Below, in pieces: positions 33,709 through 41,416 of a stretch of DNA of 64,000 nucleotides. The DNA lies in NCBI GenBank assembly GCA_050180485.1, contig JBFXED010000021.1, positions 1 through 64,000 on the forward strand, given 5' to 3'. The position numbers and the translations under genes were made by a program. This stretch comes from CADEGL01 sp050180485. Its GTDB lineage: Bacteria > Pseudomonadota > Alphaproteobacteria > CADEGL01. Within the stretch, counting starts at the first letter, position 1; each line of letters opens with the position of its first letter. The notes under the pieces are model-generated. The model was not told the origin of the DNA and made no database searches. It saw only the letters and a list, made by a program, of their open reading frames with translations.

Positions 33709-34473
33709 CTAATTCGCAGTAGCCGCAGCGGAGGGAAAGGCATCCCAGGTTCGTCCATTGAGCTTGCGGCCAGTGGCCTTCTTGTTGCGCCCTCCCCATT
33801 GCTTAAAAAAGAACGCGACGTCATCGCGCTCGCACAGAAATTGAATCTGCTGAACCCAAGACTCATTCATTGGCCGGGCTTTGGGTCCAGATTCTCCGCC
33901 GACGATTGCCCAGTGGATACTACGCAAATCAACTTCGCCGACCGCGCCGATCAACGGCTCGAAGGAGACGAACCGAACTGCAGCAGGCGTAGCCTTGAGA
34001 TGCTTGAGACGAAACACTTGCTCCGAACCCTCTATGGATGTTCCGAGCCAAACGTTATTCAAAACAGGAAGCTTCGCCTCGCTTAAGATCGCAGCCATCC
34101 GCTTAGGTCTCTTAGTGAGAATCTGGAAAACATGCCATTGAGCCGCCTGCATAATTTCCCAAACGCTCGCTATAAAATTTACGGGCACATCGTCCTGGAA
34201 TAAATCTGACATCGAATTTACGAAAATCTTTCGAGGTTTTCTCCATTCGAGCGGAGCATTAAGCGATGAGTGGTCCAGCACGACTTTTCCTGTCCAGACG
34301 GCGCGCTTGCCACTCTTCCGCGTAGTGCCTTTGTACTTGGCGCTGCCCATAGCCTCGAGGCGCGCCGCCATACGCATGGCATAGCAATTGGTGCAACCAG
34401 GAGAAACTATCGAGCAACCGGCAATCGGATTCCATGTCGCGTCAGTCCATTCGATATCTGACAAACCAGCCAT
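33709..34473 (-). CDS. DUF5131 (phage Gp37/Gp68-like) three-Cys-motif protein
   Basis: A 254-residue protein with the family's N-terminus IEWTDATWNPIAGC and the cysteine cluster Cys20, Cys27, Cys30 (C-x6-C-x2-C). Downstream are WHVFQILTKRPKRM, the VWLGTSIE motif and AIVGGESGP, which look like a radical-SAM-type barrel. The cluster could hold an iron-sulfur centre. It starts 2 bases after the TcmP stop (AAAGGACAG ribosome binding site), so the two are one transcript. The pair is recurrent in bacteria and phages and its function is unknown to me. GC is lower than the surroundings. Confidence 0.9.
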   Translation of the reverse strand: MAGLSDIEWTDATWNPIAGCSIVSPGCTNCYAMRMAARLEAMGSAKYKGTTRKSGKRAVWTGKVVLDHSSLNAPLEWRKPRKIFVNSMSDLFQDDVPVNFIASVWEIMQAAQWHVFQILTKRPKRMAAILSEAKLPVLNNVWLGTSIEGSEQVFRLKHLKATPAAVRFVSFEPLIGAVGEVDLRSIHWAIVGGESGPKARPMNESWVQQIQFLCERDDVAFFFKQWGGRNKKATGRKLNGRTWDAFPSAAATAN

Positions 34474-34475
34474 GG

Positions 34476-35369
34476 CTACTGTCCTTTCAATGCGGCTGCC
34501 GCTAGCTTTCTAGCCAACAACTTCGCTTTTTCGCTCCGGCTAGAGCAGGCAAAATACAGCGTATACATGGGCATGTTTGGACGGCCAAGAGTCAGCCCCT
34601 TCGGGGCGACTTCAGGAAAAATGGTTTTCAGCCGTTCGATAACATAAGCCTCGATATTGCCGATGCTAGCTGTCCGCTGGGTCTGCACATCATTAGCACC
34701 AAATAAATCCGTGCTCTCGGTTGTCACATAGAAGCGGCTGCGCCAGTTCCTATCACCCAGAAGACGATCCAGACGGTCTTCCCATGAGCGCGGCATGCTC
34801 CGCCCATGAGGGGTCATGCGTCCGATCCCCATTGCGGTCGGAAACAGATACCAAACATCAAGTATACCAGTTGCCGCTATGCGCTTTAGCGTCTCCCAGT
34901 CGAGTTGTGTGCCGTACGGATCAAGGAAGATCACACCTCGCGTCGATTGCTTATTCACGCTTTCTATGAAGCTTTTGGTAGCGGCATTTGCGTCACCGCG
35001 AATGAAATTGCAGCGTGCGGCGAGTTGGGCATATTCGGCCCGCACAGCCTGCTCCAGCTCATCCAAATGACGAGCACGCTTTTCGATAAAGACATAGCTT
35101 TGAAATGGCGGGGTGATCTCCAGGGCTATTCTGGAGGAGCCCTTAGCCAAATCTGCATATGCAGAAGTATCGACCTCGAACAACTCTCCGTCCCCGGCAG
35201 CGATCGCCCGCGAGCCGGTTCCGGCGAATGCGTCGATGAAAACGAGCGAAAAGCCCTTGTTCTGTAAAGCCGTCGTATAAGCGCCGAGATAGCGCCGGAG
35301 AATCGCGAGTTTCTTCTCGGTCCATTCACCGCCGAAAGTGTGCGACACAGCGTTCCCCGCGTTCGCCAT
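34476..35369 (-). CDS. tcmP: Three-Cys-motif partner protein TcmP
   Basis: A 297-residue protein matching the TcmP family, named for being encoded beside three-Cys-motif DUF5131 proteins. It looks like a Rossmann methyltransferase: motif I VFIDAFAGTGSR (43-54) and a DPY motif in VIFLDPYGTQLDW (146-158), as in DNA or RNA N-methyltransferases. A long acidic-to-basic middle region separates them. The start ATG at 35369 has no ribosome binding site but a -10-like box 8 bases before it, suggesting a leaderless mRNA. GC is clearly lower than flanking genes (60 bases at 34501-34560 hand-count at 50%), implying acquisition. Confidence 0.9.
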   Translation of the reverse strand: MANAGNAVSHTFGGEWTEKKLAILRRYLGAYTTALQNKGFSLVFIDAFAGTGSRAIAAGDGELFEVDTSAYADLAKGSSRIALEITPPFQSYVFIEKRARHLDELEQAVRAEYAQLAARCNFIRGDANAATKSFIESVNKQSTRGVIFLDPYGTQLDWETLKRIAATGILDVWYLFPTAMGIGRMTPHGRSMPRSWEDRLDRLLGDRNWRSRFYVTTESTDLFGANDVQTQRTASIGNIEAYVIERLKTIFPEVAPKGLTLGRPNMPMYTLYFACSSRSEKAKLLARKLAAAALKGQ

Positions 35370-35377
35370 GTCGGGAA

Positions 35378-35383
35378 ATTATG
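35378..35383 (-). promoter_or_regulatory. Possible -10 box for tcmP (leaderless)
   Basis: On the minus strand CATAAT ends 8 bases before the tcmP ATG. Transcription would begin at or just before the start codon. No matching -35 hexamer was seen at 17 bases. Confidence 0.35.
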
Positions 35384-35396
35384 CCATATAAAGCGG

Positions 35397-35603
35397 CTAA
35401 TTGCTGCCCTTCGCGCAGGATTTGATGAACTTCTCGCGCTCGAAGCCCTTGAGCTTTTTCGCGTCCGCCGTGTCGGCGCATTCCTGGATGCGGCGGTCGC
35501 TGACCCATGTCGCATGCGGGTCTGCCTGCCACGGCGTGGCCTGCACGGCCGTGGCCAGGATCAGGTTTGGAACGATGACGGCAAGCAACAAAGCCGGTTT
35601 CAT
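35397..35603 (-). CDS. Small secreted PsiF-like protein
   Basis: A 68-residue protein with a signal peptide (about 1-22, ending VQA) and one copy of a PsiF-like repeat near the C-terminus (ADAKKLKGFEREKFIKSCAKG), which has the family's K-G-x-x-R-x-x-F-x-x-x-C spacing. PsiF proteins are periplasmic and phosphate-starvation induced in E. coli; no Pho box was identified here. The ATG at 35603 gives the signal peptide directly, so the longer frame from 35645 is rejected. It lies 27 bases upstream of tcmP on the same strand but appears to be unrelated native DNA. Confidence 0.6.
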   Translation of the reverse strand: MKPALLLAVIVPNLILATAVQATPWQADPHATWVSDRRIQECADTADAKKLKGFEREKFIKSCAKGSN

Positions 35604-35734
35604 CACGATCCGCTCAAAAGAGTTATGACGCCGTGATTCTTGCAAGCGCTCCCTGCTACCGCAAGGCCTGCGAACCTAAGCAATTTCCCGCATGGACGCT
35701 GGAGCGGGGCGGCGCATTCGGCCATCATGCGGCC

Positions 35735-37417
35735 ATGATCGAATATGATTTCCTGATTATCGGCGGCGGATCGGCCGGCGCCACGATGGCCGGCCGCCTG
35801 TCCGAATCGGGCGGCAACACCGTCCTTCTGGTCGAAGCGGGCCCTGACACACCGCCGGGCCAGGAACCCAAGAGCGTGCTCGATTCCTATCCGGGCGTCG
35901 CCTATTTCGATCCGCGCTATCACTGGTCGAAGCTGCGTGTGTTCCTGGAACAGGGCAGCACCGTCCCGCGGCGCTTCGAGCAAGCCAAGATCATGGGCGG
36001 CGGCTCCAGCATCAACGGCACCTTCGCCATTCGCGGCCTACCGGCCGACTACGACGCGTGGGCCGCCATGGGCGTCACCGGATGGTCTTTCGCCGATTGC
36101 CTGCCCTTGTTCAAGAAGCTGGAACGCGACCTCGATTTCGACGGGCCCGTGCACGGCAAGGACGGGCCGATCCCCATCCGGCGCGTGAAGTTCGAGGATT
36201 GGCCCGGCTTCTCCCGCGCGGTCGGCGATGGGCTGAGCGGGCGCGGCGTGCCCTTCCGCCCCGACCATAACGGCACGGCGGAAGACGGCTGGTTCTCCAT
36301 GCCGATCAACAACGAGAACGACCATCGCGTCTCGACCGCGATGGCCTATCTGGATGCGACGGCGCGCAAGCGGCCCAATTTGCGCATCTTCGCCGAGACC
36401 ATGCTGGAGCAGCTGACCTTCGACGGAAAACGCTGTACCGGCGCGGTCCTGATCCGCCCCAACGGCCGCGAGACGGTGGCCGCGCGCCGGGTGATCGTCT
36501 GCGCCGGCGCGCTCCATTCGCCCGCCATCCTCATGCGCGCGGGCATCGGCCCCGGCGGGGAAATTCAAAAGCACGGCATTTCCGTGCTGCACGACCTTCC
36601 CGGCGTCGGACGTAATTTGATGGAGCATCCGACCGTGGCCTTGGGCGCGCATCTGCGCCGCGCCGCGCGCCAACCGCGCCGCATGGGCCGCCACATCATG
36701 CTGGGCTGGCGCTATTCCTCGGGCATCGAGGGTTGCACGCCCGGCGACATGCATGTGCTCGCCATCAACCGCGCGGGCTGGCACCCGTTGGGCCGCCGCC
36801 TGGGTTCCATGGTCTGCGAATGCAACATCTCCTACTCGCGCGGCTCGGTCACGCTGCGCTCGCAGGCGGCCGAGGACGAGCCCATCGTTCATTTCAACTT
36901 CTTCTCCGACCGCCGCGACCTGGAGCGGCTGGTTCAGGGGATGAAGCGGCTGTACACCGTGATGACGACGCCGCAGGTGCAAGAAACGGTCACCGAGATC
37001 TTTCCCACCAGCTACACCGAGCGCGCGCGCGACATCGCCATCGTCTCCGTGGGCAATTGGCTGCGCACGGCGGCGGGCGCGGCGCTAATCGATTCGGGCG
37101 AAGCGGGGCGGCGCTACATGATCCACCGGAAGATCAGCCCGGACATCGATATCCACGCGCTGGTGCGCAACGACAAGGCGCTGGAGCAATGGGTGCGCGA
37201 CAAGGCCTATGGCAGCTGGCACGCCAGCGGCACCTGCCGCATGGGCGCTGATGGCGACCCCATGGCCGTTCTCGATCCGTCGTGCCGGGTGCGCGGGATC
37301 GAGAATTTGCGCGTGGTCGATGCCTCGGCCATGCCGTCCATCCCGGCGGCCAACACCAACATCACCACCATCATGATGGCGGAGAAAGTGGCCGCCGCGA
37401 TCCGGGCCGGCGAATGA
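35735..37417 (+). CDS. GMC family FAD oxidoreductase (choline dehydrogenase-like)
   Basis: A 560-residue GMC flavoprotein. It has the FAD-binding fingerprint FLIIGGGSAGATMAGRL at the N-terminus, MGGGSSINGTFAIRG (signature 1) and CAGALHSPAILMRAGIG (signature 2). The C-terminus carries the catalytic histidine region WHASGTCRMG and DASAMPSIPAANTN. It is cytoplasmic or membrane-peripheral and oxidises primary alcohols, possibly choline-like or polyethylene-glycol-like substrates; the substrate is not determined. The ATG at 35735 is chosen because the FAD motif should begin a few residues later. A HAD phosphatase gene follows after 4 bases. Confidence 0.9.
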   Translation: MIEYDFLIIGGGSAGATMAGRLSESGGNTVLLVEAGPDTPPGQEPKSVLDSYPGVAYFDPRYHWSKLRVFLEQGSTVPRRFEQAKIMGGGSSINGTFAIRGLPADYDAWAAMGVTGWSFADCLPLFKKLERDLDFDGPVHGKDGPIPIRRVKFEDWPGFSRAVGDGLSGRGVPFRPDHNGTAEDGWFSMPINNENDHRVSTAMAYLDATARKRPNLRIFAETMLEQLTFDGKRCTGAVLIRPNGRETVAARRVIVCAGALHSPAILMRAGIGPGGEIQKHGISVLHDLPGVGRNLMEHPTVALGAHLRRAARQPRRMGRHIMLGWRYSSGIEGCTPGDMHVLAINRAGWHPLGRRLGSMVCECNISYSRGSVTLRSQAAEDEPIVHFNFFSDRRDLERLVQGMKRLYTVMTTPQVQETVTEIFPTSYTERARDIAIVSVGNWLRTAAGAALIDSGEAGRRYMIHRKISPDIDIHALVRNDKALEQWVRDKAYGSWHASGTCRMGADGDPMAVLDPSCRVRGIENLRVVDASAMPSIPAANTNITTIMMAEKVAAAIRAGE

Positions 37418-37421
37418 CGCC

Positions 37422-38432
37422 ATGAGACGCCGGACATTCCTGACCGTCATCGCCTTGGCGCTGGTGGGCGCCAGCGCGATCGCGCTGGCACCCGACTGGC
37501 GGAAAACCTTCGATCCGCTTCCGTCCTGGAACGAAGGAACCGCGAAGCACACGATCATCGATTTCGTGCGGCGCGCCGTGGCCGAGGGCGGGCCGGATTA
37601 CATCCCGCCCGAGAAGCGCATCGCCACCTTCGACAATGACGGCACGCTGTGGGTGGAACAGCCCACCTATCCCGAAACCGTGTTTATCTTCGATCGCGTG
37701 AAGGCGCTGGCACCGCAGCACCCCGAATGGGCGGAAGCCGAGCCCTACAAGTCGGCCTTGGCCGGCGACTACAAGGCCGTCGCGCGCCAGGGCGACGCGG
37801 CCCTCCTGACGCTGGCCATCACGGCCGGCGCGGGCATGACCGACGCCGCCTTCGAGCAGGCGGCCGCGCAATGGCTCGAAACCGCCCGCCATCCGCGCTT
37901 CGACCGGCCCTACACGGACCTCGCCTATCGGCCCATGCTGGAGCTGTTGTCCTATCTGCGGGACAACGGCTTCAAGACCTTCATCGTCTCGGGCGGCGGC
38001 ATCGCGTTCCTGCGCGCCTTCGCCGAGAAGACCTACGGCATTCCCCCCGAGCAGGTGATCGGCTCGGCCGTCGCCCTGTCGTACCGAATGGACCAGGGTA
38101 AACCGGTCCTTCTCCGCTTGGACCGCGCGACCGCGATGGACATAGGGCCGGTGAAGGCCGAACGCATCGGAACCGTGATCGGCCGCCGGCCGGTCTTCGC
38201 CGCGGGCAACTCGGACGGCGATCTGGAAATGCTGCAATGGACCACCATGGCCGGTGGCGCGCGCTTCGGCATGCTGGTGCGCCACACCGACGCCGAGCGC
38301 GAATACGCCTATGACCGGCAGTCCGACATCGGCCAACTGTCCGTGGCGTTGGATCAGGCGCGCGAGCGCGGCTGGATCGTGATCGACATGAAGCGCGACT
38401 GGCGCACGATGTTCGCGTTCGAGAATCCCTAG
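37422..38432 (+). CDS. HAD-superfamily phosphatase with Tat-like signal
   Basis: A 336-residue exported phosphatase. Its N-terminus MRRRTFLTVIALALVGA fits a twin-arginine signal (RRxFL) followed by a hydrophobic stretch. HAD motif I is FDNDGTLW (Asp71, Asp73), motif II VSGGG and motif IV GNSDGD, in the phosphoserine-phosphatase-like branch. Periplasmic dephosphorylation of a small molecule is likely. It lies 4 bases after the GMC gene. Its TAG stop shares CTAG with the stop of the convergent MBL gene. Confidence 0.85.
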   Translation: MRRRTFLTVIALALVGASAIALAPDWRKTFDPLPSWNEGTAKHTIIDFVRRAVAEGGPDYIPPEKRIATFDNDGTLWVEQPTYPETVFIFDRVKALAPQHPEWAEAEPYKSALAGDYKAVARQGDAALLTLAITAGAGMTDAAFEQAAAQWLETARHPRFDRPYTDLAYRPMLELLSYLRDNGFKTFIVSGGGIAFLRAFAEKTYGIPPEQVIGSAVALSYRMDQGKPVLLRLDRATAMDIGPVKAERIGTVIGRRPVFAAGNSDGDLEMLQWTTMAGGARFGMLVRHTDAEREYAYDRQSDIGQLSVALDQARERGWIVIDMKRDWRTMFAFENP

Positions 38433-39202
38433 GGCTTTTTCCCCATCCGCGCCTCGGCGGGACAGAAGGGCGAACGCTTGCGCGCGATGTATTCGTCGAT
38501 GATCTCGGTATAGCGCTCGCGGCCGAAGCTGGCGTAGTGCCCGCCGTGGACGACCGAGACGGGCACGCTCCGGATCCGCTCCACGCTGGTCAGGAAATCG
38601 TCCTCGACCGTGTGATAGAGGATCAGCTTGCCGATACCGTTGGCGCCGTTATGGACGACGTCGCCCGAGAAGAGGATGCCGGTCTTCTTCTCGTAAAGCG
38701 CGATCGAGCCCGGCGAGTGGCCGGGGATGTGCAGCACCTCGAAGGCGCGGTCGCCCAGATCGACCACATCGCCCTCGACCAGCTTTCGCGTGGCAGGCGC
38801 GGCCTTCACCTCGTATTCGGCGGCGGAAAACCCGGCCGGCTTCTCGCCCTCGAACATCTCGTCGACGACGTACGGGTCGGCCACCGTGTTGAAGCGCGTC
38901 GGGCGCGCCATGATGTCGGCCTCGGCCGCATGGATGTGACGGTGGCCGAACTCGAAATGCCCGCCCACGTGGTCGCAGTGGCTGTGGCTGCCCACGGCCA
39001 GCACGGTGCGCTCGTTCAATTCGGGAATGGAATCCAAAAGGCTGACCAGGCCGAAGCCCGTGTCCACCAGCATGTCGCGGTCGCGCCCGCGCACATGCCA
39101 GATGTTGCAGCGGAAATCGGGCTTGATGCGCGCTTCCCAGAACAGGGTGACGCCGTCGCCCGCGGATTTCGAACGGAACCAGCCGTCCGCGTAGGAGCCC
39201 AT
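38429..39202 (-). CDS. Metallo-beta-lactamase-fold hydrolase
   Basis: A 257-residue MBL-fold enzyme with the di-zinc motif HSHCDHVGG (HxHxDH), later His in IPGHSPGS, Asp in FSGDVVH and His in VHGGHYASF. It is soluble with no signal peptide, and of the glyoxalase II/thioesterase-like type. ATG 39202 begins MGSYADGW. In this catabolic region it could act as a thioesterase, but nothing in the sequence settles the substrate. Confidence 0.88.
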   Translation of the reverse strand: MGSYADGWFRSKSAGDGVTLFWEARIKPDFRCNIWHVRGRDRDMLVDTGFGLVSLLDSIPELNERTVLAVGSHSHCDHVGGHFEFGHRHIHAAEADIMARPTRFNTVADPYVVDEMFEGEKPAGFSAAEYEVKAAPATRKLVEGDVVDLGDRAFEVLHIPGHSPGSIALYEKKTGILFSGDVVHNGANGIGKLILYHTVEDDFLTSVERIRSVPVSVVHGGHYASFGRERYTEIIDEYIARKRSPFCPAEARMGKKP

Positions 39203-39242
39203 CGTTTCTGACCCTTTGCAGCAGATTAGATCGAACGGCCCT

Positions 39243-40223
39243 TCAGGGCATCTCGAACGACGCCACCAGCGGCGCATGGAAGGAATCGGGCGGATGCGTC
39301 ACCGGCGGCGTCGATATCTCATCGAACAGGGACTCGTTGTGGACCTCGACGCCGCGCACGTGTGCCAGAAGCGCACGCGAGACCAGGACATGGTCGATCA
39401 GCGACGTACGTCCGCCATGAACGACCGAATAGCGGTTCGATTCCGGAATCGACCCTTCCAAGGGGACGAGCGCGCGGTGGGCCAGACTGCCGTTTCCCGT
39501 ATCGGCCTCGGCGGCGATCAGGGTGCGCACCGGCATCTCGCGCGCCTCGGCGTTGAAGTCGCCTGCAACTGCGATCAATGCCTGGCGGTCGGCATCGAAC
39601 AACCCATCGACGAACAGGCGCGTCTCCAGCGCCTGGCCCGCACGCTTCATGGTGGCGAGGAAAAAGCCTTCGGCCCAGGCGCGCGCCGAGCCCCAGGCGA
39701 AGGGGCCGGTCTTCCCTCCCGGCACGAAAGCGGCCAGCGGCGCACGCAAATGAAGGTTGATGACGTGGAACATCCGGCCTCCGCCTAAATCGAGCGCCGT
39801 GTGGAGCACGGGCCGGTCCCATTCCACGGGCGCCGCCGTCTCGGCCACGGGCGAAGCCGCGACCAGATGGTAGGACGGCGCCGGCACGATCCCGTGCCGG
39901 ATCTGGGTTTGGTCGCGGATGGGGAAGCGCGACAGGGTGACCAGGTTGTGGACGTCGTAGGGGCCATGCTCGCCCTTGGTGTGGGCGCGCGCATAAGACG
40001 CGTAGGGCGTGCCTTCCAAGAGCCGATCGAGCGCGGCGAGGGTGCGCGGCGCATGGCGCGCCGAAGGCTGGCCGTTCACCTCTTGCAGGCAAAGCACATC
40101 GGCCCGCAGCCGCGCGAGCTGTGGGCGCAGGATCTCGATGCGCCGCTCAAGCGGCGGCGCGCGCTCCGGACGGTCATCCAGACTTTCGAGATTGAAGGTG
40201 GCGAGGCGAAAGGCGAGCGGCAT
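39243..40223 (-). CDS. Endonuclease/exonuclease/phosphatase (EEP) family protein
   Basis: A 326-residue EEP-fold metal-dependent hydrolase. Seen are the N-terminal strand LATFNLESLDD (Asn metal ligand), CLQEVNG (catalytic Glu), INLHLRAP, the AGDFNAEA motif (GDxN) and SLIDHVLVSR plus a C-terminal SFHAPLVA (SDH equivalent). The family includes nucleases, inositol phosphatases and sphingomyelinases. No signal peptide is present. It ends 41 bases before the MBL gene start and may be co-transcribed with it. Confidence 0.85.
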   Translation of the reverse strand: MPLAFRLATFNLESLDDRPERAPPLERRIEILRPQLARLRADVLCLQEVNGQPSARHAPRTLAALDRLLEGTPYASYARAHTKGEHGPYDVHNLVTLSRFPIRDQTQIRHGIVPAPSYHLVAASPVAETAAPVEWDRPVLHTALDLGGGRMFHVINLHLRAPLAAFVPGGKTGPFAWGSARAWAEGFFLATMKRAGQALETRLFVDGLFDADRQALIAVAGDFNAEAREMPVRTLIAAEADTGNGSLAHRALVPLEGSIPESNRYSVVHGGRTSLIDHVLVSRALLAHVRGVEVHNESLFDEISTPPVTHPPDSFHAPLVASFEMP

Positions 40224-40298
40224 GGCCCCGGCTTTCCGGTTTCAGGCGGCCGAGGATAGGGCGTTCTAGCGATTGGGTCAGCGATTCAAATAAAGACC

Positions 40299-40484
40299 GT
40301 CATGCTTCGACAAGCTCAGCATGAGGACTTTCTTATCAGGCAACCCCCTCCCCCAACCCCTCCCTCGTAGGGGAGGGGTGAAGGATAACGTGATGCATTC
40401 TTCTTACTCCCCTCCCCTACGAGGGAGGGGTTGGGGGAGGGGGTCTCTAAAGAGAAGTCCCTTGAGCCTGTCGAAACACTTGAG
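40299..40484. repeat. Composite nested palindromic repeat
   Basis: In the 343-base gap between the EEP and crotonase genes, outer arms TTCGACAAGCTCAGCATGAG (from 40307) and AAGTCCCTTGAGCCTGTCGAA (40455-40475) form one palindrome. Between them sits a complete copy of the CCCCTCC palindrome (40343-40444). The rest of the gap to 40566 holds further CTTCGA/GAGCTCAGGGTGAGG fragments and no gene. Confidence 0.85.
40343..40444. repeat. CCCCTCC palindrome with perfect 36-base arms
   Basis: Left arm 40343-40378 and right arm 40409-40444 are exact reverse complements over all 36 bases, with a 30-base loop. It is the best-preserved member of the family and can form a very strong hairpin in RNA or DNA. 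Confidence 0.92.
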
Positions 40485-40566
40485 CGCCAGAGGCGCTCAA
40501 GCCGGCCTTCTCGACCTTCTTCGAAGGTCGAGCCCTTTGGCGGAGCTCAGGGTGAGGTTCATTTTT

Positions 40567-41388
40567 TCACTCGCCCTTGAAGTTGGGCACGCGGTCATCG
40601 AACCAGGCGTTGGTGCCTTCGATCGAATCCTTGGAGAACGAGGCCTTGAGGTAATACTCGCTCTCGAACATCAGCACTTCGTCCAAGGGCGCCTCGGTCG
40701 CCTTATCGATCATCTCTTTATGGAAGCGGATGGAGATGGGCGCGCGGCTGGCGATGACGTCGGCCATCTTCTTGGCCTCCTCGCGCTCCTTGCCCACGGG
40801 CACCACGCGGTTCACGAGGCCGATGCGGTGCGCCTCGACCGCCGGCCACCACTCGCCGAGATAGGCGATCTCTCTCGCGCGCGCGATGCCCACCTTCTGG
40901 GCCAGCATCTTGGTCGTGCCGTTGGTCATGGTGATGCTGAGCGTCACTTCGGGGCAGCCGAACTGCGCGTTCATGGACGCCACGACCAGGTCGCAGCCGA
41001 TGCAGATCTCGGTGCCGCCGCCGACGCACCAGCCCTGAACGGCCGCGATGACGGGGAACGGCACCTGGCGGATCAGGCGCGTCACGCGCTGGGCGATCTG
41101 CTGCCAGGCGAACAGCTGCTCCTTCGAGACCGAGCCGTCGGCAATGCCCTGGGAGTGCTCGCGGATTTCGGTCACGTCGTGGCCGGCCAGGAAGGACGTG
41201 CCGTTGGCCGCGATGATCAGGCAACGGACGTTCTTGTCCTTGCCCAGCGCCTCGATGGCGTCGCCGGCCTCTTCCCACATCACCATGGTGAAGGCGTTCG
41301 ACTTCTTGGGCCGGTTGAAGATCACCCAGGCCACGTGACCTTCCTTCTTGGTGATGATCAGGCCGCTCTTGGAAACTGTCTCGCTCAT
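40567..41388 (-). CDS. Enoyl-CoA hydratase/isomerase (crotonase) family protein
   Basis: A 273-residue crotonase-fold protein. The oxyanion-hole segments FLAGHDVTEI and VQGWCVGGGTEICIGCD are present, and the acid/base glutamate region is FGCPEVTLSI. It lacks the trifunctional extensions. It lies 28 bases downstream of the CaiC-like ligase, so the ligase's CoA ester is a likely substrate. Hydration of an enoyl-CoA, as CaiD does with crotonobetainyl-CoA, is the natural guess but other crotonase reactions are possible. Confidence 0.9.
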   Translation of the reverse strand: MSETVSKSGLIITKKEGHVAWVIFNRPKKSNAFTMVMWEEAGDAIEALGKDKNVRCLIIAANGTSFLAGHDVTEIREHSQGIADGSVSKEQLFAWQQIAQRVTRLIRQVPFPVIAAVQGWCVGGGTEICIGCDLVVASMNAQFGCPEVTLSITMTNGTTKMLAQKVGIARAREIAYLGEWWPAVEAHRIGLVNRVVPVGKEREEAKKMADVIASRAPISIRFHKEMIDKATEAPLDEVLMFESEYYLKASFSKDSIEGTNAWFDDRVPNFKGE

Positions 41389-41416
41389 GGCACTCTCGGG
41401 GTTCGGGTGAAAACCG

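Noticed and set aside
33709..35369. The TcmP cassette as part of a prophage
   Set aside because: No integrase, terminase, capsid or other phage genes are nearby; the Gp37/Gp68 name reflects family naming only.
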